DNA from: Streptomyces jumonjinensis
GTDB lineage: Bacteria; Actinomycetota; Actinomycetes; Streptomycetales; Streptomycetaceae
Assembly: GCF_009600885.1 (NCBI RefSeq)
Contig: NZ_VCLA01000156.1
Location: forward strand, 83,052 to 133,805
Reading direction: 5' to 3'
DNA length: 50,754 nucleotides
Shown here: positions 10,302-18,481 of the stretch, one piece after another
Position numbering within the stretch: position 1 is the first letter of the stretch
Layout of the letters: the number at the start of each line of letters is the position of its first letter
Made by a program: the position numbers and the translations under genes
The notes under the pieces: generated by a model
The model's input: only the letters and a program-made list of their open reading frames with translations
Database searches by the model: none
Told to the model about the DNA's origin: nothing

Positions 10302-10629
10302 ACTCTTTTTACCCCCTCGATTCTGGTCCCGCATTGCGTGGAACAAGACTCTGAGAAGGCGACGGATCATGGCCGATTCGTAGCGCAAGAGGCCATGCCC
10401 GGGCCACCACAGATTTCCACAAGCGGATTGTGGAGCTCAACGACCCGGGATTCTTCTGACGATTCCGGTCGGCTGTCAATGGGGCATGGGGGCAGAAAAA
10501 TCAAGCCTTGAAATTTCAACAGAATACCCCCTCCGGGTGGATCCGTCTGGTACTTTCCGTAGGCGCGCAGAGGCCGGTCCGTTGGGGACGCGCCAGCCGC
10601 TCCTGCGCAGAGTTGAAGGTGGGGGGACG
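10302..10629. promoter_or_regulatory. Divergent control region of the glycan locus with a 7-bp inverted repeat
   Basis: The 328 bp separate the DUF2334 gene from the small membrane-protein/GT2 group. The stretch is less GC-rich than its surroundings. It contains TCCACAA-GCGGA-TTGTGGA at 10416-10434, a possible operator. No gene is seen. Confidence 0.45.
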
Positions 10630-10872
10630 ATGTACGGTAGGTCTGCTCTGGGATCAACGCTGCCCTTGGTGGGCTTGGCGGTGGCACCGGACGAGATACC
10701 CGGGATCGAGGTGGCCAGAGTTCTACAGGCGACCGCCGGCGCGGGGTTTCTGCTGTACTGCCTGGTCGCTCTCGGACTGCTGGCGGCGCGTCTGCGATTA
10801 CGAGCACGAACCTCCGTGACCGGTGTCGGCCCCACAGGGTGGCAGGACCGGGCCGCGGCGGACCGGTCGTGA
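10630..10872 (+). CDS. Small single-pass membrane protein ahead of GT2 glycosyltransferase
   Basis: Protein of 80 residues starting at ATG 10630 with AAGGTGGGGGG upstream. It has a short non-polar N terminus (a possible extracellular part), one clear transmembrane helix (GAGFLLYCLVALGLLAARL, about residues 38-56) and a basic cytosolic tail beginning RLRAR. Its stop shares GTGA with the start of the glycosyltransferase, so the two are translationally coupled. No family is recognised. Small membrane partners next to processive GT2 enzymes often help activity or export, but this is inference from position only. Confidence 0.7.
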   Translation: MYGRSALGSTLPLVGLAVAPDEIPGIEVARVLQATAGAGFLLYCLVALGLLAARLRLRARTSVTGVGPTGWQDRAAADRS

Positions 10873-12113
10873 CCGATGTACCGCTGATATGGGCAAGTGT
10901 CGGCCTCATCGCGATGGCCGGAACATATAATTTTGGCCTCTTTCTGCTCTCCCGCCGTAAGGTGCCGCACCGCCCCGACACCGGCGACCAGCGCTTCTAT
11001 GTCTTTATGCTCGCCTGCCTCAATGAGGAAATGGTGCTCGGCGAGAGCCTCGCCCGGATCACCGCGCTGCCGGCCGGGAACTGCGTCGCCCTGGTCATCG
11101 ACGACGCGTCCGAGGACCGCACGGCCGAGATCGCGCGATCGGCGGACCCCCAGCGGGTCTGGCTCCACCAGCGCCATCTGCCCGACGCCCGGCGGGGCAA
11201 AGGCGCGGCGCTCAACGACGGCGTCCGGCTGCTACGCGCGTCGAGTCTGCTCGGCGACCGCGATCCACACGATGTCATCGTCTGCGTGGTGGACGCCGAC
11301 GGCAGGCTGGACCGCCATGTGATCGACGCCGTCGACCCGTTCTTCAACGACCCGTGGACCGGCGCCGCCCAGATCGGTGTCCGGATGTACAACCGCCGGG
11401 AGGGGCTGCTCGCCCGGCTCCAGGACATGGAGTTCGTCGTCTACGGCGATATCTTCCAGAGCGCCCGACGATTCATCGGCAGCGTCGGCATGGGCGGCAA
11501 CGGCCAGTTCATGAGGCTGTCGGCGCTCGACTCGCTGGGCGAGAACCCCTGGAGCGACAGCCTCACCGAGGATCTGGACCTGGGCGTCCGGCTGATCGCG
11601 CGCGGCTGGACCAATCAGTACTGCACCACGGCCGCCGTCTCCCAGCAGGCCGTGCTCGATCTGCGGCGGCTGGTCCGCCAGCGCTCCCGCTGGTTCCAGG
11701 GACATCTCCAGTCGGCCCATCTGGCCCCGCTGATACTGCGTGAGGTCCCCGGCCGCCGGGCGGCGATGGACCTCATCTACCACCTCTCCAGCCCGGTGCT
11801 GATCCTGCTCACCTCGGTACTGCCGCTCTCCTTCCTGGTCGCCGTGCTCGGCGCGATCATCGGAACGATCCGGACCGGTCATCCCATGGTCTCCACGATG
11901 TGGTTCATCGGCCCCTATGTGCTGTCGTTCACCTCCGCCTGGATCTACGGATTCGTCTACCACCGGCGCGAGCGGTCGATCAGCGCACTCCACGCGGTGC
12001 GCCTCGGCCACGCCTTCGTCCTCTACGGCTATATCTGGTTCGCGGCCGGGTGGTGGGGGCTGTGGCGGGCGATCACCGGCAAACGGACCTGGCTGAAGAC
12101 CGACCGCAGCTGA
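10869..12113 (+). CDS. Membrane GT2-family processive glycosyltransferase
   Basis: Membrane glycosyltransferase of about 414 residues. It has an N-terminal membrane helix (WASVGLIAMAGTYNFGLFLL) and a GT2 catalytic domain with VIDDASEDRT for nucleotide-sugar binding, the DxD-like VDADG, the acidic TEDLDLG and the QRSRW motif of processive enzymes such as hyaluronan, PNAG and cellulose synthases. Several C-terminal helices could form a translocation channel. The start GTG at 10869 overlaps the upstream small gene. The next gene makes UDP-ManNAc or UDP-GlcNAc, so the polymer may contain N-acetylhexosamine. This is inference; donor specificity cannot be read from the sequence. Confidence 0.88.
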   Translation: MTDVPLIWASVGLIAMAGTYNFGLFLLSRRKVPHRPDTGDQRFYVFMLACLNEEMVLGESLARITALPAGNCVALVIDDASEDRTAEIARSADPQRVWLHQRHLPDARRGKGAALNDGVRLLRASSLLGDRDPHDVIVCVVDADGRLDRHVIDAVDPFFNDPWTGAAQIGVRMYNRREGLLARLQDMEFVVYGDIFQSARRFIGSVGMGGNGQFMRLSALDSLGENPWSDSLTEDLDLGVRLIARGWTNQYCTTAAVSQQAVLDLRRLVRQRSRWFQGHLQSAHLAPLILREVPGRRAAMDLIYHLSSPVLILLTSVLPLSFLVAVLGAIIGTIRTGHPMVSTMWFIGPYVLSFTSAWIYGFVYHRRERSISALHAVRLGHAFVLYGYIWFAAGWWGLWRAITGKRTWLKTDRS

Positions 12114-12219
12114 CCCCGTACGACACGACTCCCCGCGCCGGTGCACCCCACGCTCGTTCCGCACCGCCCTGTTCCGCTCCGTAACGCGCTCCTTCCGCTC
12201 ATCTCGCCAAGGGAGACCC

Positions 12220-13500
12220 ATGTCCTTATCAGGCAGACCGCACTCCCCGTCCACGGACGGCGGCGTCCGCACCATGGTCGTGCTCGGCACCCGCCCGGAG
12301 GCCATCAAACTGGCCCCGGTGGTACGGGCGATGACCGCATCCCCGCTGTTCCGGCCGATGGTGGTGACCACCGGCCAGCACCGGGAGATGCTTCAGCAGA
12401 TGCTCGGCCTGCTCGGCGTCGGGGTGAAGACCGATCTGGCGGTGATGCGGGAGCGGCAGCGGCTCTCGGAGCTCACCGCCCGTCTGGTGGAACGGCTGGG
12501 CGAGGTGATCCGCGCCGAACAGCCCGATCTGGTGGTGGTCCAGGGCGACACCACCACAGCTTTCTGCGGCGCGCTCGCCGCGTTCTACGAGCGCACACCC
12601 GTCGCCCATGTCGAAGCGGGCCTGCGTACCGGCGTACCGGACAACCCCTTCCCCGAAGAGCTCAACCGCCGGCTGATCGGCCGGGTGGCGCGCTGGCACT
12701 TCGCCCCCACCGCGCGGTCCGCCGGCCATCTGCACGCCGAGGGAGTGCCGGCCGGTCAGGTGATCACCACGGGCAACACCGTGGTCGACAATCTGCTCTG
12801 GGTACGGGAGCAGGGCGGCGGGCTCAGCGCCTTCCGCACCGGCCTGCGGAAGGTGCTGCTGACCCTGCACCGCCGGGAGAACCAGGGCGACCGGATGCGT
12901 GCGATGGGCGCGGCGCTGCGCCGGCTGGCGGACCGGGGAGATGTGGAGATCGCGCTGCCGCTGCACCGCAGCCCGGCGGTGCGCGAGGCCCTGCTCCCGG
13001 AGCTGGCGGGCCACCCCGGGGTGACGGTGGTGGACCCGCTCGGCTATCTGGACTTCGTGGCCACCCTGGCCGACTGCGATCTGGTGCTGACCGATTCCGG
13101 CGGGCTCCAGGAGGAGGCCCCGAGCCTGGGGAAGCCCGCGCTGGTGCTGCGGACCACCACCGAGCGCCCGGAGGCGGTGGAGGCGGGGGTGGCCCGGCTG
13201 GTGGGCACCGACCCCGAGCTGATCCTGGCCGCCGCCCAGCGGCTGCTGGACGATCCGGCCGAGTACCGGAGGATGGCGGCGCCGGGGAACCCGTTCGGCG
13301 ACGGCCGGGCCGCCGACCGTATCGTGGCGCGGCTCAACGGGGACTTCGGCGGCGCCCCCGGCCCGGGGATCGCGCCCTTCGGCGCCGGGGCCGGTGCCCA
13401 GGGCGCTCCGGGGGACGGCGCGCGCCCGCCGGGTGATCCGGCCGCCTCCTCCGTACCAGGGCACGGCGATCCGGCCGGCTCGTATGATCCGGTGGTATGA
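12220..13500 (+). CDS. wecB: UDP-N-acetylglucosamine 2-epimerase (non-hydrolysing)
   Basis: Cytosolic epimerase of 426 residues interconverting UDP-GlcNAc and UDP-ManNAc. Family signatures are present: GTRPEAIKLAPV at the N terminus, QGDTTTAF, HVEAGLRTG, PFPEELNRRLIGRVA, TGNTVVDNL, LHRREN, and TDSGGLQEEAP with the UDP-binding Glu pair. The last 55 or so residues are a Gly/Ala/Pro-rich tail beyond the usual end of the family and probably disordered. The ATG at 12220 follows AAGGGAG. It is 106 bp downstream of the GT2 gene on the same strand and overlaps the next gene by ATGA, so it likely supplies sugar nucleotide to the same glycan pathway. Confidence 0.93.
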   Translation: MSLSGRPHSPSTDGGVRTMVVLGTRPEAIKLAPVVRAMTASPLFRPMVVTTGQHREMLQQMLGLLGVGVKTDLAVMRERQRLSELTARLVERLGEVIRAEQPDLVVVQGDTTTAFCGALAAFYERTPVAHVEAGLRTGVPDNPFPEELNRRLIGRVARWHFAPTARSAGHLHAEGVPAGQVITTGNTVVDNLLWVREQGGGLSAFRTGLRKVLLTLHRRENQGDRMRAMGAALRRLADRGDVEIALPLHRSPAVREALLPELAGHPGVTVVDPLGYLDFVATLADCDLVLTDSGGLQEEAPSLGKPALVLRTTTERPEAVEAGVARLVGTDPELILAAAQRLLDDPAEYRRMAAPGNPFGDGRAADRIVARLNGDFGGAPGPGIAPFGAGAGAQGAPGDGARPPGDPAASSVPGHGDPAGSYDPVV

Positions 13501-14180
13501 GGCCCACGCGATGGCGTCACCGTCTGCGGATCGGAGGGCTCGTCCTGGCCCTCGCCCTGACGGCGGCCGTCGGCATGGCGGTGGTGGACCGGTGGGACGG
13601 GGAACGGCGGACGCCGTCGGTCGAGTCCTGGCGGGACGGATCGGTCCACGGCCCCTGGCGGTCGGTGTTCCACGGCTATGGAACCAACACCGGCGGAGCG
13701 GACGAGCTGACGCTCACCCCGCACGCCGCGAGCGAGCGCAAACGCACCCATGCCTGTCTGGTGATCTCCACCGAGCGCTATGAACGGCTGGACTACCGGG
13801 CCCGGATGCGCACCGCCGAGCAGCTCAGGGCGGCGAGCCCCAATCCGTGGGAAGTGGCCTGGCTGGTGTGGGCGTACACCGACCCCGAGCACTTCTACTA
13901 TCTGGCGCTCAAGCCCAACGGCTGGGAGCTCGGCAAACGGGATCCCGAATACCGGGGCGGACAGCGGTTCCTGGCCACCGGTCTGCCCCGCTTCCCGGTC
14001 GGCGACTGGTCGCAGGTCCGGGTGCGGCAGCGCGGCGCCCGGATGACGGTGTCGGTGGACGGACGCACGGTGGTCGCCTTCACCGACCGGGAACGCCCCT
14101 ATACGGCGGGGAGCGTGGGGGCCTACACCGAGGACGCGCGCGCGGAGTTCCGGGAGATCGCCGTCGCCCCGGAGCGGTGA
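13497..14180 (+). CDS. Secreted or membrane-anchored concanavalin-like (LamG/DUF1080-type) protein
   Basis: Protein of 227 residues with an N-terminal signal anchor (basic MRPTRWRHRLR followed by a hydrophobic stretch to about residue 29). A single beta-rich domain resembles LamG or 3-keto-disaccharide-hydrolase-like jelly rolls: alternating beta segments such as VAWLVWAYTDPEHFYYLALKP, WSQVRVRQRGARMTVSVDG and GSVGAYTEDARAEF. Such domains bind or cleave glycans. It overlaps the epimerase stop by 4 nt. A role in binding or anchoring the glycan made by the locus is inferred from position. No catalytic residues can be assigned. Confidence 0.7.
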   Translation: MRPTRWRHRLRIGGLVLALALTAAVGMAVVDRWDGERRTPSVESWRDGSVHGPWRSVFHGYGTNTGGADELTLTPHAASERKRTHACLVISTERYERLDYRARMRTAEQLRAASPNPWEVAWLVWAYTDPEHFYYLALKPNGWELGKRDPEYRGGQRFLATGLPRFPVGDWSQVRVRQRGARMTVSVDGRTVVAFTDRERPYTAGSVGAYTEDARAEFREIAVAPER

Positions 14181-14273
14181 GCCGCGCTCGCCCCAGCCGC
14201 CCTCCCCGGTGCCGCACCGGGGAGCGGGCGACCGCGTGCGGCCCGGCGCCCGCCGTCTCGTATGCTCCCGGCC

Positions 14274-15737
14274 ATGAGCGGCGGGGAGAGCGGCAGACGG
14301 GTCATCGACGGGCGGTTCGCGCTGGAGACGCGCCTCGGCGGCGGCGGCATGGGCACGGTGTGGCGGGCACGCGATCTGGTCCTGGACCGGGCCGTGGCGC
14401 TCAAGGAGGTGAGGCCGCCCGATCCCGGGCTCGCCGAGTACGACCCGGAGTCCGCGCTGCTGCTGCGGCCGGACGGCCGCCCCGTCCTCACCGACTTCGG
14501 CATAGCCGCCATCCGGGAGTCGACCGCGCTGACCGCGACCGGGTCCATGATCGGCACGCCGGACTATATGGCCCCCGAGCGGATCACCGGGGGCGACGGA
14601 GGTCCGAGCGCCGATCTGTGGTCGCTGGCGATGATGCTGTACGTCGCGGTCGAGGGCCGTCATCCACTGCGCAGGGGTACGACGCTGGCCACCCTCGCCG
14701 CCGTCCTCTACGACCCGCTGCCGCCGCCGGTCCGGGCGGGAGCGCTGGCCGGGGTGCTGGGCGCCGTGCTGGTCAGGGACCCGGCGGCGCGGCCGGACGC
14801 GGAGACCGTGGACCGCATGCTGGCCGCGGCTGTACGGGGCGACGCGGACCCCTCCGTACGGCCGGGGACGACGTCCTACCGGCTGTCGCCCCCGGCGGCC
14901 CCGCCTGCCGGGCCGTACCCCGGCGAGCGGACGGTCCCGCCCGCCGGGCCGTCCGCTGCTCAGGACGCCGCTCCCCGGCCGGCCGCCGCCGGGCCCGCTC
15001 CGGCGGATGAGCGCCGGGGCCGGCGCTCCCGCCGTGCCGCGATCGGCTCCTCGATCCTCGGCATGGTGCTGACGGGGGTGCTGGTGTGGACGCTGCCGCT
15101 GGGCGACGCGGACGGCGACGGCTCCCCGTCCGCGTCATCGGGCGGGGCCGACGCCGGCTCGCGCACGCCCAGTGCCCGGCCGTCCGGGACATCGTCCGTC
15201 ACACCCTCCGGCACACCGTCCGCTTCGCGGCCGGGGCAGGACGCACCGAAGGAGACGGGGGATGGGAAGGGGAAAGCGAAGGCCGCGGATCTGCTGACAC
15301 CGGGCGGCATCCGCGTGGCCCTCAAGAAGCTCAAGGCCGAGATGGGCACCGACCAGGTGGGCTATCTGGTCGTGTATCCGGGGTATCTGTTGGCGCGGGG
15401 CATGGTGGACGGCAGCGACAAGCGGTACGACACCTACACCTACTACGTCGGCCAGGGCGTCTCCCGGAGCTCGAACAGCGGCTCCCTGAAGGGCGGCGAC
15501 CTGCCGGTGAGTCTCGACGCGTTCGACTGGGACGCGCTCCCCGCGCTGCTGAAGCGGGCGGAGAACGATCTGAACGTCGAGAAGCCGACCTTGCGCTATC
15601 TGTCGATCCGGCAGCCGAACGAGCTCTTCAACACGTCCGCGGCGATGGCCGTCTATCTGTCCGACGCCTACAGCAGCGGATATCTGGAGGCCGACGCAGA
15701 CGGCCGGGTGACCCGGGTGACGCCCGCCGGGTCCTGA
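14274..15737 (+). pseudogene. Ser/Thr protein kinase (PknB type) lacking its catalytic loop
   Basis: Open reading frame of about 487 residues with a truncated kinase domain, a Pro/Ala-rich linker, one transmembrane helix (ILGMVLTGVLVWTLPL) and an extracellular domain of about 200 residues. The kinase has the glycine loop GGGGMG (22-27), the ATP lysine K44, the DFG motif (74-76), the APE motif and SADLWSLA. Only 30 residues separate K44 from DFG, against roughly 100-120 in active kinases: the alpha-C helix glutamate, the hinge and the HRD/DxxxxN loop are gone. The junction is near 14450-14460, where PESA runs directly into LLLRPDGRP. The frame stays open, so an inactive sensor-like protein may still be made. 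A sequencing or assembly loss is possible. Confidence 0.8.
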
Positions 15738-15780
15738 ACGCCGGCGGGACCGGCCGGGCCCGGCTGACGCGGATCGCCCG

Positions 15781-15850
15781 GCCGCTCGGCGGGGTGTCCA
15801 GCGAAGGGGCCTGCCGCTCGGCGTAACCGGTGAACGCCCCGCCGAGCGGC
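15781..15850. terminator. Bidirectional terminator between kinase and PBP genes
   Basis: A perfect 14-bp inverted repeat (15781-15794 with 15837-15850, GCCGCTCGGCGGGG against its complement) lies between the convergent stops at 15737 and 15861. The 42-nt loop contains a second partial copy of the arm. Confidence 0.8.
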
Positions 15851-15860
15851 CCGCCGTCCG

Positions 15861-18026
15861 TCAGTCGCGCCTGCCCGTCGTCCGCGCGAGCACCCCGCCG
15901 GCGGCCGTCTCCCGCTTCCGGGGCTCGTAACCCGCCTTCTTCGGGAGGTCGGCCGAACCGTCCGGCCCGATCTTCGGCAGACTCCGCTGCGGCGTGTAGA
16001 GGAGCGCCTTCTCCTTGTCGATGACACCGTCCTCGGAGACGCCGTACAGCGCGTTGTAGATCTTGCGCACGGCGGGCGCCGAGGCGCCGGAGCCCGTACC
16101 GCCCTGGGAGATCGTCAGGACGATCGAGTAGTCCTTGGTGTACGTGGCGAACCACGAGGTGGTCTGCTTGCCGTAGACCTCGGCGGTGCTCGTCTTGGCG
16201 TGCATCGGTATCTCGTCCTGCGGCCAGCCGCCGAACCGCCATTCGGCCGTGCCACGGGTGGCGACCCCCGCGAGGGCGCCGTCTATCGCGTCGCGGGTCT
16301 CCTTCGTCATGGGCAGCCTGCGCTGCGCCTTGGGCTTGATCTCCTTCACGCTTCTGCCGTCGGCGCTGACGATCGCCTTGCCGACGGAGGGCTGGTAGAG
16401 GGTGCCGCCGTTGGCGATGGCCGCGTAGATCGAGGCCATCTGGATGGGGGTGGCGAGGGTGTCGCCCTGCCCGATGGAGTAGTTGACGGAGTCACCGGCC
16501 CGTATCTGGTTGCCCTGGCGGCAGTTCTCGTAGGCGATCTGCTCGACGTAACTGCCGTCCTTCTTCCCCTGCTCGCACCAGGCGTCTTTGTTGGCCTCCC
16601 AGTACTTCTGCTTCCACTCGTGGTCGGGGACGCGTCCGCTGACCTCGTTGGGCAGATCGATGCCGGTCACCTTGCCGAGGCCGAACTGGTGGGCGGTCTT
16701 GTAGAACCAGTCGTCGGCGCCCTTCTTCGGCATGAGACCGCCGTCCTCGCGCCACTCCTTGTGCGCCAGCCGGTAGTACACGGTGTCGCAGGAGACCTCC
16801 AGCGCCCGGCCGAGGCTGATGGGGCCGTACCCCCTGGACTCGAAGTTCCCGAAACTCCGGCCGCCGATCGAGTACGAGCTGGAGCAGTCGTAGCGGCCGT
16901 CGAACGGGTAACCCGCGTTGACCGCGGCCGTGGTCGGAACGACCTTGAATATGGAGCCCGGAGCCGCCTGGCCCTGGATCGCGCGGTTCAGCAGCGGGAG
17001 ATTGGAGCCCTTGCCCGTGAGCTTCCCGTAGTCCTCGGCGGAGATGCCGCCGACCCAGGCGTTCGGGTCGTACGTCGGATTGGACGCCATGGCGACGACC
17101 CGGCCCGTCCTGGCCTCCATCACCACGACCGCGCCGGAGTCCGCCTTGTAGTTCTCCCTGGTGTTGCGGTCCCACTCCTTGCGGGCTTCCTTCAGGGCCT
17201 CGTTCAGCTCGTACTCGGCGATGCGCTGGACGCGGGCGTCGATGGTGGTGACCAGGTTCGAGCCGGGCTGAGCCGGGTCGCTCTCGGCCTCGCCGATGAC
17301 CCGGCCGAGATTGTCCACCTCGTAACGGGTCACACCCGCCCTGCCGCGCAGCTCGTCGTCGTACTCGCGCTCAAGACCGCTGCGACCCACCTGGTCGGAG
17401 CGGAGATAGGGCGAGTCGGTGTGCTGGGCCCGCCGGATCTCCTGATCGGAGACGGGCGAGAGATAGCCCAGCACCTGCGCGGTGTTGGCCCCGCCCGGGC
17501 CGGGATAGCGGCGCACGGCCACCGGCTCGGCGGAGATGCCGGGGAACTCCTCGGCGCGCTCGCGGATCTGGAGCGCCTGCCGGGCGGTGTCCTGGTCGGT
17601 GATGGGGATCGGCTGATACGGCGAACCGTTCCAGCACGGCTGCGGCGTCTTCGCGTCGCAGAGCCGGACCTTCTCCCTGACCCGCTCGGGCTTCATGCCC
17701 AGAACGCCGGCGAGCTTGGTGAGGACCGCCGCGCCGTCGTCGTCCATCGTCAGCAGCTCGGTACGGGAGGCGGAGACGACGAGCCGGGTCTCGTTGTCGG
17801 CGATCGGGACACCGCGTGCGTCGAGGATGGAGCCGCGTAACGCGGGCTGGACGACCCGCTGGACGTTATTGGCGGACGCCTGCTGGGAGTAGACGTCGCC
17901 CTTGCGGATCTGGAGATACCACAGTCTGCCGCCGAGGGTGAGAAGGAGCGAGAAGACGAGTATCTGAATGACGACGAGCCGTATCCGGACCCGTGGGGTC
18001 CGGCCCGTCTCCGGAATGTTGGTCAC
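15861..18026 (-). CDS. pbpA: Class B penicillin-binding protein (PBP2 type) with KTS in place of KTG
   Basis: Peptidoglycan transpeptidase of 721 residues: one N-terminal membrane helix (about 16-37), a PBP dimerisation domain, then a transpeptidase domain with S358-IF-K361 as nucleophile motif and S412-C-D as second motif. The third motif, normally KTG, reads K610-T-S in HAKTSTAEV. Loss of the glycine is unusual and may lower beta-lactam affinity. A PBP gene (pbpA) lies at this edge of the S. clavuligerus clavulanate cluster, which supports the name and a self-resistance role. The start is the GTG at 18026 with GAGGG upstream. It is divergent from gcaS. The mapping of function rests on family knowledge and position. 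Confidence 0.88.
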   Translation of the reverse strand: MTNIPETGRTPRVRIRLVVIQILVFSLLLTLGGRLWYLQIRKGDVYSQQASANNVQRVVQPALRGSILDARGVPIADNETRLVVSASRTELLTMDDDGAAVLTKLAGVLGMKPERVREKVRLCDAKTPQPCWNGSPYQPIPITDQDTARQALQIRERAEEFPGISAEPVAVRRYPGPGGANTAQVLGYLSPVSDQEIRRAQHTDSPYLRSDQVGRSGLEREYDDELRGRAGVTRYEVDNLGRVIGEAESDPAQPGSNLVTTIDARVQRIAEYELNEALKEARKEWDRNTRENYKADSGAVVVMEARTGRVVAMASNPTYDPNAWVGGISAEDYGKLTGKGSNLPLLNRAIQGQAAPGSIFKVVPTTAAVNAGYPFDGRYDCSSSYSIGGRSFGNFESRGYGPISLGRALEVSCDTVYYRLAHKEWREDGGLMPKKGADDWFYKTAHQFGLGKVTGIDLPNEVSGRVPDHEWKQKYWEANKDAWCEQGKKDGSYVEQIAYENCRQGNQIRAGDSVNYSIGQGDTLATPIQMASIYAAIANGGTLYQPSVGKAIVSADGRSVKEIKPKAQRRLPMTKETRDAIDGALAGVATRGTAEWRFGGWPQDEIPMHAKTSTAEVYGKQTTSWFATYTKDYSIVLTISQGGTGSGASAPAVRKIYNALYGVSEDGVIDKEKALLYTPQRSLPKIGPDGSADLPKKAGYEPRKRETAAGGVLARTTGRRD

Positions 18027-18481
18027 GCGCGATCCCTCTGCTGTGCCGTCGGCGGGCGCCCTGCCGGGGCCCGCTCGCTTGGTGCGGCGCTGCGCCCGAT
18101 CTCTCGCGGCTGTCGCGAAGTGCGCTGAACCGGCGGCGCGTTGGCGGCTTCGGGAGCTCTCCGGCTGGGTCGGGCAGTCCTGCCACCACAGAGCCTAGGC
18201 GACCGGCCGCGCTCGACGCAGCCCGGGATCACGTCACCTTCGGCCGGGTACGGCCCGTCCGGGCGGAGACGCCGGCCAGGACGACGGGCGTTGCGGAGGC
18301 GCCGGCCAGGACGGCGGGCGTTGCGGAGGCGCCGGCCAGGACGGCGGGCGTTCCTATGCGCCTCGCCCACCGCCTATGCACATCTCGGCCCGAACCGTGA
18401 CCAGAGTGCCGTCGGCGGGTTCAACTGGTCCCGATTTTCCGAGTCCAGTCGAGTGTACGGCGGAATGACGGAGGCTGTTCG
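18027..18481. promoter_or_regulatory. Divergent pbpA-gcaS intergenic region
   Basis: The 455 bp contain no convincing gene. The pbpA-proximal half is ordinary high-GC sequence. The middle has a 30-bp tandem repeat (18271-18352). The last 100 bp before gcaS are less GC-rich and should hold its promoter; no operator is recognisable. Confidence 0.5.
18271..18352. repeat. 30-bp tandem repeat, 2.7 copies
   Basis: Units at 18271-18300 and 18301-18330, plus a 22-bp partial at 18331-18352, differ by a single base. Each starts GCCGGCCAGGACG and continues GGGCGTTGCGGAGGC. They are contiguous without spacers. Confidence 0.95.

Noticed and set aside
18271..18352. A CRISPR array (30-bp repeats)
   Set aside because: No spacers, fewer than three full copies, no cas genes.
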